From assembly GCF_008929045.1 (NCBI RefSeq), contig NZ_VFAH01000031.1, positions 1 to 62,662 on the forward strand: 62,662 nt of DNA, in the 5' to 3' direction. Under the pieces are notes generated by a model that saw only the letters and a list, made by a program, of their open reading frames with translations, was not told the DNA's origin and made no database searches. Position 1 is the first letter of the stretch, and each line of letters begins with the position of its first letter. The DNA comes from Noviherbaspirillum aerium. GTDB taxonomy: Bacteria; Pseudomonadota; Gammaproteobacteria; Burkholderiales; Burkholderiaceae_D. Shown one piece after another: positions 26,864 to 38,987 of the stretch. The position numbers and the translations under genes are program-made.

Positions 26864-29683
26864 TCAGCTCTTTTGCAGCTTGCCAAACTGTTCGCGCAGC
26901 TTGTCGAGCGTAGCGCCGAACGAAGCAAGGCGCTCTTTCTCCTGCGCCACCACCTGCGCCGGCGCGCGGGCGACGAAGCTTTCATTGCCGAGCTTGGCGT
27001 TGGCCTTGGCGATCTCGCCTTCGAGGCGGCTGATCTCTTTCGACAGGCGTTCGCGTTCGGCGGCAACATCGATCTCCACCCTGAGCATGAGCTTGGCGGT
27101 GCCGACCACCGACACCGGCGCCGGCGATTCCGGCAGCGCATCGACCACCTGGACTTCCGACAGCTTGGCCAGCGCCTGCAGGTACGGTGCGAAGGATTGC
27201 GCTTCGGCCTTGGCAGCGGCAGTGGCAGTGGCTTCGATGACCAGCGGCACGCGCTGCGCCGGCGACAGCTGCATCTCGCCGCGCAGGTTGCGGCAGGCAT
27301 CGGTCATCGACTTCAGCTGCGCCATCCAGGCTTCCGCCTGCTCGTCGAGCTTTTCCGTATTCGGGCGTGGATAGGCCTGCAGCATGATCGATTCGCCGTT
27401 CGGATCGAGCTGGCGATCGGTCATCGGCGCGATCTTCTGCCACAGCTGCTCGGTGATGAACGGAATGATCGGATGCGCCAGCCGCAGCACGGTTTCCAGC
27501 ACGCGCAGCAGGGTGCGGCGGGTGGCGCGCTGCTGGGCTTCGTTGCCGTTCTGGATCTGCACCTTGGCGACTTCGAGATACCAGTCGCAGTATTCATCCC
27601 AGATGAACTTGTAGATGGCCGAGGCGATGTTGTCGAAGCGGTAGTCGGCAAAGCCTTTTTCCACTTCCGCTTCGGTGCGCTGCAGGAGCGACACGATCCA
27701 GCGGTCGGCCTGCGAGAAATCGCGGCCGCCTTCGCCGCAGGAAGCGCCGTCGAAACCGCAGTCCTTACCTTCGGTATTCATCAGCACGAAGCGGGTCGCG
27801 TTCCACAGCTTGTTGCAGAAATTGCGGTAGCCTTCGCAGCGGTTCAGGTCGAAGTTGATATTGCGGCCGAGCGAGGCATAGCTTGCCATCGTGAAGCGCA
27901 GCGCATCGGTGCCGAAGGCGGGAACGCCGTTCGGGAATTCCTTGCGCGTCGCCTTGGCGATGCTATCCGCCTGCTTCGGATTCATCAGGCCGGTGGTGCG
28001 CTTGGCCACCAGCGACTCGACGTCGATGCCGTCGATCAGGTCGATCGGGTCGAGCGTGTTGCCCTTGGACTTGGACATCTTCTGGCCGGACGCATCGCGC
28101 ACCAGGCCGTGCACGTACACCGTCTCGAACGGCACCTTGCCGGTGAAGTGGGTGGTCATCATGACCATGCGCGCCACCCAGAAGAAGATGATGTCGAAGC
28201 CGGTGACCAGCACCGACGACGGCAGGAAGGTCTTGTAGTCGGGCGTTTCTTCCGGCCAGCCGAGGGAGGAGAAGGGCACCAGCGCCGACGAGAACCAGGT
28301 GTCGAGCACGTCGTTGTCGCGCCTGACGTTCTTGCCGCCGGCCTGCGCCCTGGCGTCTTCCTCGTTGCGGGCGACGTAGATCTTGCCGTCGTCGTCATAC
28401 CACGCCGGAATCTGATGGCCCCACCACAATTGGCGCGAGATGCACCAGTCCTGGATATTGTTGAGCCACTGGTTGTAGGTGGTGGTCCAGTTCTCCGGCA
28501 CGAACTTGATTTCCCCGCCGGAGACTTTTTCCAGCGCCACTTCGGCGATCGACTTGCCGGGGAAGTGCGTGCCTTCCGGCGCGGGTTTGCTCATTGCCAC
28601 GAACCACTGGTCGGTCAGCATCGGTTCGATCACGACATTGGTGCGGTCGCCGCGCGGCACCATGAGTTTGTGCGGCTTGACCGATTCGAGCAGGCCTTCG
28701 GCTTCGAGGTCGGCGACGATCTGCTTGCGCGCGTCGTAGCGGTCCATGCCCTGGTACTTGGCCGGGCCGTTCTCGTTGATCTTCGCGTCGAGCGTGAAGA
28801 TGTTGATCTTTTCCAGGTTGTGGCGCTGGCCGACCGCATAGTCGTTGAAGTCGTGCGCCGGCGTGATCTTCACGCAGCCGGTGCCGAATTCCTTGTCGAC
28901 GTACTCGTCGGCGATGATCGGGATCTGGCGGCCGGTCAAAGGCAGCGTCAGCAGCTTGCCGAGCAGCGGGATGTAGCGCTCGTCGGTCGGGTCGACCGCG
29001 ACGGCAACGTCGCCGAGCATGGTTTCCGGACGGGTGGTCGCCACGGTGATATGGCCGCTGCCGTCGGCCAGCGGATACTTGATGTGCCACATGTGGCCGT
29101 CTTCTTCTTCCGACACCACTTCCAGGTCGGACACCGCGGTCAGCAGTTTCGGGTCCCAGTTGACCAGGCGCTTGCCGCGATAGATCAGGCCCTGCTCGTA
29201 CAGGCGAACGAACACTTCGGTGACGGCCTTGGACATCTTCTCGTCCATGGTGAAGTATTCGCGGCTCCAGTCGGTGGAGGCGCCCATGCGGCGCATCTGG
29301 CCGGTGATGGTGGAGCCGGAATGCTCCTTCCATTCCCAGACCTTCTCCAGGAATTTCTCGCGGCCGAGGTCATGGCGCGAAATCTTCTGCGCATCGAGCT
29401 GGCGCTCGACCACGATCTGCGTGGCGATGCCGGCGTGGTCGGTGCCGGGAATCCAGGCGGTGTTATGGCCGCGCATGCGGTAGTAGCGGGTCAGGCCGTC
29501 CATCACGGTCTGGTTGAAGGCATGGCCCATGTGCAGCGTGCCGGTGACATTGGGCGGCGGCAACTGGATGGAGAATGCAGGCTTGCCGGCATCGGTGGTC
29601 GCGGTGTAGTAACCGCGCTGTTCCCACAGGGTGCGCCAGTGTTTCTCAATCTCGGCGGGCTCGAAAGACTTGGCTAATTCCAT
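26864..29683 (-). CDS. valS: Valyl-tRNA synthetase
   Basis: 939 aa class Ia synthetase. HMGH in [14 protein letters not shown] is [17 protein letters not shown] is KMSKS, the editing domain lies between, and the C-terminal coiled-coil arm ([28 protein letters not shown] region) that clamps tRNA is intact. A -10 TATAAT on the minus strand is at 29714-29719. A longer open frame on the other strand across the whole gene is a GC-bias shadow. Divergent from the thiC operon. Confidence 0.98.
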   Translation of the reverse strand: MELAKSFEPAEIEKHWRTLWEQRGYYTATTDAGKPAFSIQLPPPNVTGTLHMGHAFNQTVMDGLTRYYRMRGHNTAWIPGTDHAGIATQIVVERQLDAQKISRHDLGREKFLEKVWEWKEHSGSTITGQMRRMGASTDWSREYFTMDEKMSKAVTEVFVRLYEQGLIYRGKRLVNWDPKLLTAVSDLEVVSEEEDGHMWHIKYPLADGSGHITVATTRPETMLGDVAVAVDPTDERYIPLLGKLLTLPLTGRQIPIIADEYVDKEFGTGCVKITPAHDFNDYAVGQRHNLEKINIFTLDAKINENGPAKYQGMDRYDARKQIVADLEAEGLLESVKPHKLMVPRGDRTNVVIEPMLTDQWFVAMSKPAPEGTHFPGKSIAEVALEKVSGGEIKFVPENWTTTYNQWLNNIQDWCISRQLWWGHQIPAWYDDDGKIYVARNEEDARAQAGGKNVRRDNDVLDTWFSSALVPFSSLGWPEETPDYKTFLPSSVLVTGFDIIFFWVARMVMMTTHFTGKVPFETVYVHGLVRDASGQKMSKSKGNTLDPIDLIDGIDVESLVAKRTTGLMNPKQADSIAKATRKEFPNGVPAFGTDALRFTMASYASLGRNINFDLNRCEGYRNFCNKLWNATRFVLMNTEGKDCGFDGASCGEGGRDFSQADRWIVSLLQRTEAEVEKGFADYRFDNIASAIYKFIWDEYCDWYLEVAKVQIQNGNEAQQRATRRTLLRVLETVLRLAHPIIPFITEQLWQKIAPMTDRQLDPNGESIMLQAYPRPNTEKLDEQAEAWMAQLKSMTDACRNLRGEMQLSPAQRVPLVIEATATAAAKAEAQSFAPYLQALAKLSEVQVVDALPESPAPVSVVGTAKLMLRVEIDVAAERERLSKEISRLEGEIAKANAKLGNESFVARAPAQVVAQEKERLASFGATLDKLREQFGKLQKS

Positions 29684-29754
29684 GATTTAACTTATGTTTC
29701 TGCGAAACTAACCATTATAAATGAGGCGCATGCCGACATCGGTGCGGATGCGCG

Positions 29755-29760
29755 TATAAT
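29755..29760 (+). promoter_or_regulatory. -10 box of the thiC operon
   Basis: Perfect TATAAT; a weak -35 CCGACA lies 16 bp upstream at 29733-29738. Expected start near 29767, giving a transcript that begins ahead of the riboswitch. Confidence 0.65.
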
Positions 29761-29810
29761 TCGCCGAAGTCGTTACGGAGCCCGCTCCTTGATGACTACC
29801 GCACTACAAC

Positions 29811-29912
29811 CTGCTAGGGGTCCTGGCCAGCTTTGCAATAGTCCTGCAATGCGCAACCGGGTGAGAAATACCCTTGAACCTGATCTGGATAATGCCAGCG
29901 AAGGGAAGCAAC
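29811..29912 (+). promoter_or_regulatory. TPP riboswitch (thi box)
   Basis: The conserved thiamine-pyrophosphate aptamer parts appear in order: AGGGGTCC, GGGTGAGAAATACCC, TTGAACCTGATCTGGATAAT and GCCAGCGAAGGGAAGC. CTGATC-GGATAATGCC is the pyrophosphate-binding part, CUGAGA is modified to GTGAGA. It sits 73 bp ahead of thiC and should shut the operon down when TPP is plentiful, probably through translation or transcription control in the 29913-29984 segment. Confidence 0.97.
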
Positions 29913-29972
29913 CGGAACCGCGCGCCACCTTACGTGTCATCCTTCCGCCGCTCCTTCGCTTTTTCGTTTTAG

Positions 29973-31898
<1,926 letters not shown>

Positions 31899-31901
31899 GC
31901 C

Positions 31902-32102
31902 ATGCAGATCCAGTTGAACGGCACGCCGCACGCGGTCGCGGACAACGAGAACGTGCAGGGCCTGATCGCGTCGCTAGACCTCGCCGGCAAGTCGCTCGCG
32001 GTGGCAGTCAACCGCGAGGTGGTGCCGCGGCACCGCTGGGCGGAACAGCTGCTGCGGCCGGATGATTGCGTGGATATCGTGCGGGCGATCGGAGGCGGGT
32101 GA
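31902..32102 (+). CDS. thiS: Sulfur carrier protein ThiS
   Basis: 66 aa ubiquitin-fold protein ending in GlyGlyGly (IVRAIGGG), the terminal Gly-Gly being thiocarboxylated to donate sulfur to thiazole. MQIQLNGTPHAVADNENVQGLI and VAVNREVVPRHRWAEQLL fit the family. No thiF or thiO gene is seen beside it, so adenylation must rely on a partner elsewhere. Confidence 0.95.
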   Translation: MQIQLNGTPHAVADNENVQGLIASLDLAGKSLAVAVNREVVPRHRWAEQLLRPDDCVDIVRAIGGG

Positions 32103-32157
32103 TGTTTGCCTTGTACGTGTCCCGGTCCGCCTGCTGACGCGTCAATAAAAGATGTTC

Positions 32158-32191
32158 CCTCCTCTCCTTGAGGGAGAGGGAGCAGGGGTTT
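32158..32191 (+). repeat. REP-like hairpin between thiS and thiG
   Basis: CCTCTCC-TTGA-GGGAGAGG stem with flanking CCCTCCT and GAGCAGGGGT. This kind of CCCTCTCCC hairpin is a widespread repetitive extragenic motif in Proteobacteria (general knowledge). It lies in the 227-bp gap within the thi operon and may weaken transcription of the downstream genes. Confidence 0.55.
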
Positions 32192-32329
32192 CGCGATGCA
32201 TGGCATCGCGCCTGCGGGCTCCGAGCCGCTTGCAAGCCCGGATCGCAACACGACAACAACCTGGAAACAGAGCATTCAATTCTATTCCGCACCTTCCCCG
32301 AAGGGCGGACGATGCAAAAGGAGCGCACC

Positions 32330-33130
32330 ATGAGCAATCCGCAGCAATCCCAAACCGAAGGCCTCACCATCGCCGGCAAGACCTACCGCTCGCGCCTGCT
32401 GGTGGGAAGCGGCAAGTACCGCGATCTCGAACAGACGCGCCTGGCCACCGAGGCCAGCGGGGCGGAAATCATTACCGTGGCGATTCGCCGCGTCAACATC
32501 GGGCAGGCCCCGAACGCGCCCAGCCTGCTCGATGTGGTGCCGCCGTCGCAGTACACCATCCTGCCCAATACCGCCGGCTGCTACAACGCCAAGGACGCGG
32601 TGTACACGCTGCAGCTGGCGCGCGAACTGCTGGGCGGCCACAAGCTGGTGAAGCTGGAAGTGCTGGGCGATGAAAGGACGCTGTTCCCCAACATGCCGGA
32701 AACCCTGAAGGCGGCCGAGACGCTGGTCAGGGACGGCTTCGACGTGATGGTCTACTGCAGCGACGATCCCATCCAGGCGAAGATGCTCGAAGACATCGGC
32801 TGCGTGGCCGTCATGCCGCTGGCCTCGCTGATCGGCTCCGGCATGGGCATCCTGAATCCCTGGAACCTGTCGCTGATCATCCAGCAGTCGACAGTGCCGG
32901 TGCTGGTCGATGCGGGCGTCGGCACCGCGTCCGACGCGGCGATCGCAATGGAACTCGGCTGCGACGGCGTGCTGATGAATACCGCGATCGCCGGCGCGAA
33001 GGATCCGGTCCGCATGGCCCGGGCCATGAAGCTGGCAGTCGAGGCGGGGCGTGAAGCCTATCTTGCCGGACGCATTCCGAAGCGCTTCGCCGCTTCGCCG
33101 TCGTCGCCGATGGAAGGCCGCGCAACGTGA
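32330..33130 (+). CDS. thiG: Thiazole synthase
   Basis: 266 aa from ATG 32330, which has AAAGGAG 6 bases upstream. Condenses DXP with ThiS thiocarboxylate and dehydroglycine. The TIM-barrel parts [15 protein letters not shown], the Schiff-base Lys in [10 protein letters not shown], and [21 protein letters not shown] (phosphate site) are present. The last 4 bases overlap thiD. DXP would come from the dxs gene at 57.7 kb. Confidence 0.97.
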   Translation: MSNPQQSQTEGLTIAGKTYRSRLLVGSGKYRDLEQTRLATEASGAEIITVAIRRVNIGQAPNAPSLLDVVPPSQYTILPNTAGCYNAKDAVYTLQLARELLGGHKLVKLEVLGDERTLFPNMPETLKAAETLVRDGFDVMVYCSDDPIQAKMLEDIGCVAVMPLASLIGSGMGILNPWNLSLIIQQSTVPVLVDAGVGTASDAAIAMELGCDGVLMNTAIAGAKDPVRMARAMKLAVEAGREAYLAGRIPKRFAASPSSPMEGRAT

Positions 33131-33927
33131 TTCGTCCGAGCGTTCTCGTATTCGCCGGATCCGACCCGAGCGGCGGTGCCGGCATCCAGGCCGATGTGCA
33201 GGCCGTCGCCGCGCTCGGCGCGCATCCGCTGTCATCGATCACCGCGCTGACCGTGCAGGACAACGATCGCGTCTACAAGGTGCATCCGGTGCCGGCCGAT
33301 CTGGTGCTGCAGCAGGCCCGGACGCTCATCGACAAGATGGACATCGCCGCGGTGAAGATAGGCATCGTCGGCAACCGGGCCAATGCGGAAGCGATCGCCG
33401 AAGCCATCGGCCTGCTCAAGCAGCGGCGTCCGAACCTGCCGGTGGTGCTTGATCCTGTTCTCGGCAGCGGGCACGGCGATATGTTGTCGGAGGATGATCC
33501 GCGCCATTCGATCATGCGGCTGCTGCCCCTGGCGAGCCTGGTGACACCCAACCTGCCGGAAGCCAGCGCGCTGTGCGGCGGCGAGCAGCGCCCGGATGCG
33601 CAGGCGGAACTGCTGCTCGAACACTGCAGGAACGTGCTGATCAAGGGAGGGCACGGCGATGGCCCCGATGTGGTCAACCGCTGGTTTTCAAGAAGCGACC
33701 GGCGCACCTGGACCTGGCCGCGCCTCGAAGGCGGCTTTCACGGCAGCGGCTGCACGCTGGCTTCCGCCATCGCGGCGCTGCTGGCGCGCGGCCGGCCGAT
33801 GCGGGATGCGGTCGACCAGGGACAATGGTATTGCCAGCATGCGCTGACCGCCGCCTACGCCGTCGCCGATGGACAACGCATGCCCGACCGCGGCATCACT
33901 GTGGACAACATGGAGAGCAGGACATGA
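33127..33927 (+). CDS. thiD: Hydroxymethylpyrimidine/phosphomethylpyrimidine kinase
   Basis: 266 aa from GTG 33127, overlapping the thiG stop by 4 bp (GTGA). Phosphorylates HMP-P to [23 protein letters not shown] binds substrate, [15 protein letters not shown] and [21 protein letters not shown] (the GSGC anion hole) are the ribokinase-like motifs. It also overlaps thiE by 4 bp (ATGA), giving translational coupling across the operon. Confidence 0.96.
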   Translation: MIRPSVLVFAGSDPSGGAGIQADVQAVAALGAHPLSSITALTVQDNDRVYKVHPVPADLVLQQARTLIDKMDIAAVKIGIVGNRANAEAIAEAIGLLKQRRPNLPVVLDPVLGSGHGDMLSEDDPRHSIMRLLPLASLVTPNLPEASALCGGEQRPDAQAELLLEHCRNVLIKGGHGDGPDVVNRWFSRSDRRTWTWPRLEGGFHGSGCTLASAIAALLARGRPMRDAVDQGQWYCQHALTAAYAVADGQRMPDRGITVDNMESRT

Positions 33928-34532
33928 AAGGTTTATATCTCGTCACGCCCGACTGGGACGATACGCAAAAGCTGCTGCAAGTCACCGAAGCCGGCCTGCG
34001 CGGCGGCGCGGCGCTGGTGCAGTACCGGCACAAGACGGCATCGCCGACCTTGCGCAGGGAGCAGGCCGCGGCGCTGCAAGCCCTGTGCAGGGAGCACGGC
34101 AAGCCCTTCATCATCAACGACCATGTCGACCTGTGCATCGAACTCGATGCCGACGGCATCCATGTCGGCGGCACCGATGCATCGGTCGCCGAAGCGCGGG
34201 CGGCGGTCGGCCCGGGCAAGATCGTCGGCGCCTCCTGCTACGGCACGCTGCAGCTGGCGCGGGATGCGCATGCGGCGGGCGCCAGCTATGTCGCATTCGG
34301 CGGCTTCTATCCGTCGCGGGTGAAGAAGTACGACATGAAAACGCCGCCGGAGATCGTGGCGCAGTCGAAGGCCGAGATTCCCCTGCCGGCGGTGGTGATC
34401 GGCGGCATGACGCAGGAAAACTGCACGCCGCTGGTGGTGCTCGGCGCCGACATGGTGGCCGCCATCAGCAGCGTCTACATGGCGGATGACCCGGAAGCGG
34501 CGGCGCACGGCTTTGCGGTGCTGTTCGGCTGA
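33924..34532 (+). CDS. thiE: Thiamine-phosphate synthase
   Basis: 202 aa from ATG 33924, overlapping the thiD stop. Joins HMP-PP and thiazole phosphate to thiamine monophosphate. [41 protein letters not shown] and AFGGFYPSRVKK with the C-terminal VIGGMT...AAISSVYMA are ThiE blocks. Last gene of the operon; the LysR gene on the other strand ends 7 bp beyond. Confidence 0.96.
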   Translation: MKGLYLVTPDWDDTQKLLQVTEAGLRGGAALVQYRHKTASPTLRREQAAALQALCREHGKPFIINDHVDLCIELDADGIHVGGTDASVAEARAAVGPGKIVGASCYGTLQLARDAHAAGASYVAFGGFYPSRVKKYDMKTPPEIVAQSKAEIPLPAVVIGGMTQENCTPLVVLGADMVAAISSVYMADDPEAAAHGFAVLFG

Positions 34533-34539
34533 CTGCCGT

Positions 34540-35451
34540 TCACGACGGTTCACCACGCTTGTCACTGTCACTGATCGTCGCCAGCGCGTCGATCAACACC
34601 CGTACCCGGCCAGGCAGCAGGCGGTTGCCCGGCCAGACGATGCTGATCGGCAGCGGCGGCGGCCGCAATGCCTGCAGCACTTCCACCAGCCTGCCGCGCC
34701 GGATGGCATCCGCCGCCATGTAATCGGGCACCTGGATCAGTCCGGTGCCGTGGCAGGCGCTTTCGACCATGCCTTCGCCATCATCGATCAGCATCCGGTA
34801 GCGCGGATGCAGTTCCAGCACCTCGCCATCGACGGCGAACTGCAAGGGACGCTCCCGCCCGGACGTGGGAACGCGAAACACGACGAAGGCATGCCCGTCC
34901 ATCTGCGCCGGATGCGTCGGCTCGCCGCGCCGCGCCAGATACTCCGGGCTGGCGCAAACGACCAAGTGCTGCCAGCCGATGCGCTTGCTCGCCAGGCGCG
35001 AATCGATCAGCGGCATGATGCGCACCGCCGCATCGATGCCATCCTTGACCACATCGCACAATTGATCCGTCAGCCGCACATCCGCGCTCAGTTCCGGATG
35101 CGCCTGCAGCAGGCGCGACACCGCCGGCAGCACCACATGCTTGCCGTAGGTGATCGGCGCATTGATGCGCAATTCCCCGCGCGGCTCTCCATGGGTGCCC
35201 GCCGCCAGGGTTTCCAGTTCATGGATGTCGGCAAGAATCTTTTCGCAGCGGGCATACAGCGCCTCGCCATCCGAACTCAGCGTCACCTGCCGCGTCGTCC
35301 GGTGGAACAGCTTGACGCCGAGCTGCTCTTCCAGCCGCACGATGCGCTTGGCGACCGTCGATGCCGTGATGCCGAGTTCCCGGCCGGCATGGGCAAAGCT
35401 GCGATGCCGGGCCGCGCTGGCGAAGGCGATGAATTGCGTGAATCCACTCAT
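34540..35451 (-). CDS. LysR family transcriptional regulator
   Basis: 303 aa from ATG 35451. N-terminal winged helix FIAFASAARHRSFAHAGRELGITASTVAKRIVRLEEQLGVKLFHR, then a periplasmic-binding-like effector domain. The SxxFAHAG...GITASTVAKRI region is of the CrgA/PecT-like group whose members often act alone. It is divergent from a small cupin gene (173 bp apart), suggesting it controls that gene and itself. The effector ligand is unknown. Confidence 0.93.
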   Translation of the reverse strand: MSGFTQFIAFASAARHRSFAHAGRELGITASTVAKRIVRLEEQLGVKLFHRTTRQVTLSSDGEALYARCEKILADIHELETLAAGTHGEPRGELRINAPITYGKHVVLPAVSRLLQAHPELSADVRLTDQLCDVVKDGIDAAVRIMPLIDSRLASKRIGWQHLVVCASPEYLARRGEPTHPAQMDGHAFVVFRVPTSGRERPLQFAVDGEVLELHPRYRMLIDDGEGMVESACHGTGLIQVPDYMAADAIRRGRLVEVLQALRPPPLPISIVWPGNRLLPGRVRVLIDALATISDSDKRGEPS

Positions 35452-35624
35452 GTCGGGCTGCCGATGGTTGGGGGCGATTGCGGAAGAATTTTCCTCAATG
35501 TTACGACATTCCATGTTGTTCAAGTGGCAGCCTGAAATGGGCATACTGCCCTTCATGCCGTCACTGGTCACCGTTCACCGGTCACCGACGGCTTCCGATC
35601 CAGACAGCCTCGAGGAGAACAGAC

Positions 35625-36002
35625 ATGCATGTAATCGCTCAGAACAAGCCGGCGGCAACCGGATTTCCCGGCATCGAACACGCCACCCTGGCCGGCAGCG
35701 CCGAAGGCTTGCGCGCGATGTCGATCTGGCAGCAGTCGGTGGCGCCCGGCGCGGCCACGCCGCCGCATCGGCACGATTGCGAGGAAGTCGTGATGTGTCA
35801 CGCGGGCACCGGCGAATTGCATATCGATGGACGCATCGAGCGCTTCAGCGCCGAGCAGGTCGTTGTCATTCCAGCCAATGCGCAGCACCAGATCTTGAGC
35901 GTCGGCAGTGAACCGCTGCGCTTTGTCGCGGTGTTCAGCGTCAGCCCGGTGCAAGCCTATTTTCCGGACGGCACGCCGATTGCGTTGCCATGGCGGACAT
36001 GA
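35625..36002 (+). CDS. Cupin domain-containing protein
   Basis: 125 aa from ATG 35625 with GAGGAG ahead. A single cupin barrel: motif 1 TPPHRHDCEEVVMCHAGTGEL has the metal His residues and Glu; motif 2 VVVIPANAQHQILSVG supplies another His. Small stand-alone cupins of this type are often metal-dependent sensors or isomerases. Divergent from the LysR gene and probably regulated by it. Confidence 0.88.
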   Translation: MHVIAQNKPAATGFPGIEHATLAGSAEGLRAMSIWQQSVAPGAATPPHRHDCEEVVMCHAGTGELHIDGRIERFSAEQVVVIPANAQHQILSVGSEPLRFVAVFSVSPVQAYFPDGTPIALPWRT

Positions 36003-36104
36003 GATGCCAGAACGGCATGTTCGGCATGTTGCAGGGGCGAGGCGATGGCGCGGGGCGGCGGAAATTGCCGGAAGGCCTTTGCCCTCCGGGCTTATAATCT
36101 CCGG

Positions 36105-38381
36105 ATGCAAAATCTTCTTCACAATCTCAATCCCGAGCAACTTGCCGCCGTCACCCTGCCCGCGCAATCCGCGCTGATTCTTGCCGGTGCCGGCTCCGGC
36201 AAGACCCGCGTACTCACCACGCGCATTGCCTGGCTGGTGCAGACCGGCCAGGTCTCTCCCGCCGGCGTGCTGGCCGTGACCTTCACCAACAAGGCGGCCA
36301 AGGAAATGATGTCGCGCCTGTCGGCGATGTTGCCGATCAATACACGCGGCATGTGGATCGGCACCTTCCACGGATTGTGCAACCGCCTGCTGCGCGCGCA
36401 TTACCGCGATGCCGGGCTGCCCCAGACTTTCCAGATTCTCGACTCGGCCGATCAGCTTGCGGCGATCAAGCGCCTGTTGAAGGCATTGAACGTCGACGAT
36501 GAAAAATATCCGCCTCGCAACCTGATGTATTTCATCAATGGCGCGAAGGACCAGGGCCTGCGCGCGCACGAGGTGGAAGCGCACGACGACTACAACCGCC
36601 GCTTCGTGCAGCTGTATGAAGCCTATGACAATCAGTGCCAGCGCGAAGGCGTGGTGGACTTCGCCGAACTGCTGCTGCGCACGTATGAACTGCTGAGCCG
36701 CAACCAGCCGCTGCGCGAGCATTACCAGGCGCGTTTCAGGCACATCCTGGTCGACGAGTTCCAGGACACCAACAACCTGCAGTACAACTGGCTCAAGCTG
36801 ATGGCCGGCGAACACAATGCGGTGTTCGCTGTGGGCGACGACGACCAGAGCATCTATGCGTTTCGCGGCGCCAACGTCGGCAACATGGTTGCCTTCGAGC
36901 GCGAGTTTCGCGTGCAGAACCTGATCAAGCTGGAGCAGAACTACCGTTCGCACGGCCACATCCTCGATACCGCCAACACGCTCATCGCCAACAACAGCAA
37001 GCGCCTCGGCAAGAACCTGCGCACCGATGCCGGCCACGGCGAACCGGTGCGCATCTACGAGGCGAGCAGCGATATCCAGGAAGCGCAATGGATCATCGAG
37101 GAATCCAAGAGCCTGATCGGCGAAGGCGCGCTGCGCAGCGAGATCGCGATCCTGTATCGCTCCAATGCGCAGTCGCGGGTGATCGAACATGCGCTGTTCA
37201 CCGCCGGCATTCCGTATCGCGTGTACGGCGGCCAGCGCTTCTTCGAGCGCGCCGAGATCAAGCATGCGATCGCCTATCTGCAGCTGATGGACAATCCGCA
37301 CAATGATTCCGCCTTCCTGCGCGTGGTGAACTTCCCCACGCGCGGCATCGGCGCGCGCTCCATCGAGCAGCTGCAGGATGCGGCGCGCCAGTACGGCATT
37401 TCGCTCTATGCGGCGGTGCCGTATGTGGCGGGCAAGGCCGGCAGTTCGCTCGGCTCCTTCGTCAAGCTGGTCGAAGCCATGCGCTTCGAAACGCAGAACC
37501 TGCCGCTGCAGGAAATGGTGAAGGTCATGCTCGACATGAGCGGCCTGATTCCGCATTACCAGACCGAGAAGGAAGGCGCCGACCGCATCGAGAACCTGGA
37601 ACAGCTGGTCAGCGCGGCGATGCTGTTCGTTACCGAAGAAGGCTTCGGCATCGACACGCCCGCCTTCCTCGGCCCGAAGGCGCAGGAAGTGGCGGGCACG
37701 CCGCTGCCCAACGGCGACGAACTGATCGACGCCGATGCGCCGCTGGCCACCGTGATGTCGCCGCTGTCGGCCTTCCTGTCGCATGCCTCGCTCGAGGCCG
37801 GCGACAACCAGGCGCAGGCGGGGCAGGATGCGCTGCAGTTGATGACCGTGCATTCGGCCAAGGGCCTGGAGTTCGATGCGGTGTTCATCACCGGCCTCGA
37901 AGAGGGGCTGTTCCCGCACGAGAACAGCGCGCAGGAGCAGGGCGGACTGGAAGAGGAGCGGCGCCTGATGTATGTGGCGATCACGCGGGCCAAGAAGCGG
38001 CTGTACATGAGCTTCTCGCAGACGCGCATGCTGCACGGCCAGACCCGCTACAACATGAAGTCGCGCTTCTTCGACGAGTTGCCCGAGGCCGCGCTCAAGT
38101 GGCTGTCGCCGAAGGTGCAGCACCAGTGGTTCGGCAATAGCAGGAAGAGCGCCTGGGACGATGCTCCTGAAGTCGGCGCCAACAACATCGCGCAGAGCTT
38201 TGCGCGCAAGGATGTCGGCTGGCGCATCGGCGAAACCGTCTCGCACCAGAAGTTCGGCGAAGGCGTGATCGTCAACATCGAGGGCGGCGGCACCAACTCG
38301 CGCGCGCACATCAACTTCGGCAAGCACGGCATGAAGCTGCTGGACTTGAACATCGCCAAGCTGGAGCGGGTCAACGGGTAA
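36105..38381 (+). CDS. uvrD: UvrD/Rep-type DNA helicase
   Basis: 758 aa from ATG 36105. SF1A 3'-5' helicase for mismatch and excision repair. Walker A AGAGSGKT at 28-35, the Walker B DEFQDTN, motif III DDQSIYAFRGAN, TVHSAKGLEF and the UvrD-type C-terminal tudor-like domain (FGEGVIVNIEGGGTNSRAHINFGKHGMKLL). The tail distinguishes UvrD from Rep. Terminator 55 bp downstream. Confidence 0.94.
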   Translation: MQNLLHNLNPEQLAAVTLPAQSALILAGAGSGKTRVLTTRIAWLVQTGQVSPAGVLAVTFTNKAAKEMMSRLSAMLPINTRGMWIGTFHGLCNRLLRAHYRDAGLPQTFQILDSADQLAAIKRLLKALNVDDEKYPPRNLMYFINGAKDQGLRAHEVEAHDDYNRRFVQLYEAYDNQCQREGVVDFAELLLRTYELLSRNQPLREHYQARFRHILVDEFQDTNNLQYNWLKLMAGEHNAVFAVGDDDQSIYAFRGANVGNMVAFEREFRVQNLIKLEQNYRSHGHILDTANTLIANNSKRLGKNLRTDAGHGEPVRIYEASSDIQEAQWIIEESKSLIGEGALRSEIAILYRSNAQSRVIEHALFTAGIPYRVYGGQRFFERAEIKHAIAYLQLMDNPHNDSAFLRVVNFPTRGIGARSIEQLQDAARQYGISLYAAVPYVAGKAGSSLGSFVKLVEAMRFETQNLPLQEMVKVMLDMSGLIPHYQTEKEGADRIENLEQLVSAAMLFVTEEGFGIDTPAFLGPKAQEVAGTPLPNGDELIDADAPLATVMSPLSAFLSHASLEAGDNQAQAGQDALQLMTVHSAKGLEFDAVFITGLEEGLFPHENSAQEQGGLEEERRLMYVAITRAKKRLYMSFSQTRMLHGQTRYNMKSRFFDELPEAALKWLSPKVQHQWFGNSRKSAWDDAPEVGANNIAQSFARKDVGWRIGETVSHQKFGEGVIVNIEGGGTNSRAHINFGKHGMKLLDLNIAKLERVNG

Positions 38382-38435
38382 AGATTGCCAGGAAATGGCG
38401 CCTTGCAATGTCGATTGCGGGCGCCGCTGCAAGAA

Positions 38436-38466
38436 GAAAGAGCCGCATTGCATGCGGCTCTTTTTT
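38436..38466. terminator. Terminator after uvrD
   Basis: Stem AAAGAGCCGCAT/ATGCGGCTCTTT with loop TGC, then a run of T. Confidence 0.93.
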
Positions 38467-38546
38467 ATTTGCGCGCCGCCTTGCGGCAGCGGTGCGGACG
38501 GGCTTCTCAACGCTTGTCGGCGCGTCTCTTCGTCTGCCGGCGCGTC

Positions 38547-38804
38547 TCAGCCCTGATTTTCGCTATCCGTCGCGTTTTTCATGATGACGCCCACGTCGGT
38601 CCGCGCCTGGTACTGGCTGTGCCCTTCCTTGTACAAGGCGCCGCCAATGCGTACCAGGGCATCGAAATTCTCCTTGGACAGTCTGCCGCGCGATTCGGCA
38701 AGCAAGCCGGCGAGGTCGAGAATAATCGTGTTCATCAAGGGCGATTCCGTCGTGTCGGTCTTGGCCTGTTCACGAAACATTCCCAGGACTTCGTCCTTTG
38801 TCAT
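38547..38804 (-). CDS. Hypothetical small protein
   Basis: 85 aa from ATG 38804, which has GGAG 8 bases upstream; a longer start lacks support. Helical, charged sequence (MTKDEVLGMFREQAKTDTTES...) with LIRIGGALYKEGHSQYQARTDVGVIMKNA near the end. No domain recognised. It lies divergent from the CopG regulator, and could belong to the same accessory cluster with the depolymerase. Confidence 0.6.
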   Translation of the reverse strand: MTKDEVLGMFREQAKTDTTESPLMNTIILDLAGLLAESRGRLSKENFDALVRIGGALYKEGHSQYQARTDVGVIMKNATDSENQG

Positions 38805-38893
38805 ATCAATCTCCAGAATGGAATCGGCCAGTGTACGCCGCCGCGGCAATGCCGTGGACGCATAAGTTCTTTCATCTGCGCTTTTTGCGGAGC

Positions 38894-38921
38894 TTGACAT
38901 TCAGGATCAGGGGAGTATGCT
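38894..38921 (+). promoter_or_regulatory. Promoter of the CopG-type regulator
   Basis: TTGACA (38894-38899), 16-bp spacer, TATGCT (38916-38921). The start would fall at the candidate operator 38927-38953. Confidence 0.6.
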
Positions 38922-38926
38922 GGAAA

Positions 38927-38953
38927 CCATCCATTCACCATCCACATGGATGG
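38927..38953 (+). promoter_or_regulatory. Candidate autoregulatory operator of the CopG-type regulator
   Basis: Two direct copies of CCATCCA (38927, 38938) and an inverted copy TGGATGG (38947) immediately after the -10 box and followed by six T. Ribbon-helix-helix repressors commonly bind such short repeated sites over their own promoter. The outer arms can also pair as a hairpin, which would end in a T-run 30 bp ahead of the start codon. Confidence 0.5.
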
Positions 38954-38987
38954 TTTTTTAAACCCAGTCACCTTTCCTTTGTTCAAC

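Noticed and set aside
26489-29677. A 1,062-residue open frame on the plus strand, longer than valS itself
   Set aside because: It lies entirely antisense to valS, has no recognisable domain and is Val/Gly/Arg/His/Asp-rich as expected of an anticodon-frame shadow in GC-rich DNA.
32158-32191. The CCTCTCC/GGGAGAGG hairpin as a thiS terminator
   Set aside because: No T-run follows and the downstream thi genes are expected to be cotranscribed, so listed as a repeat instead.
35568-38510. 980-residue frame antisense to the UvrD gene
   Set aside because: Complete overlap with a clear helicase gene on the other strand; no motif of its own.
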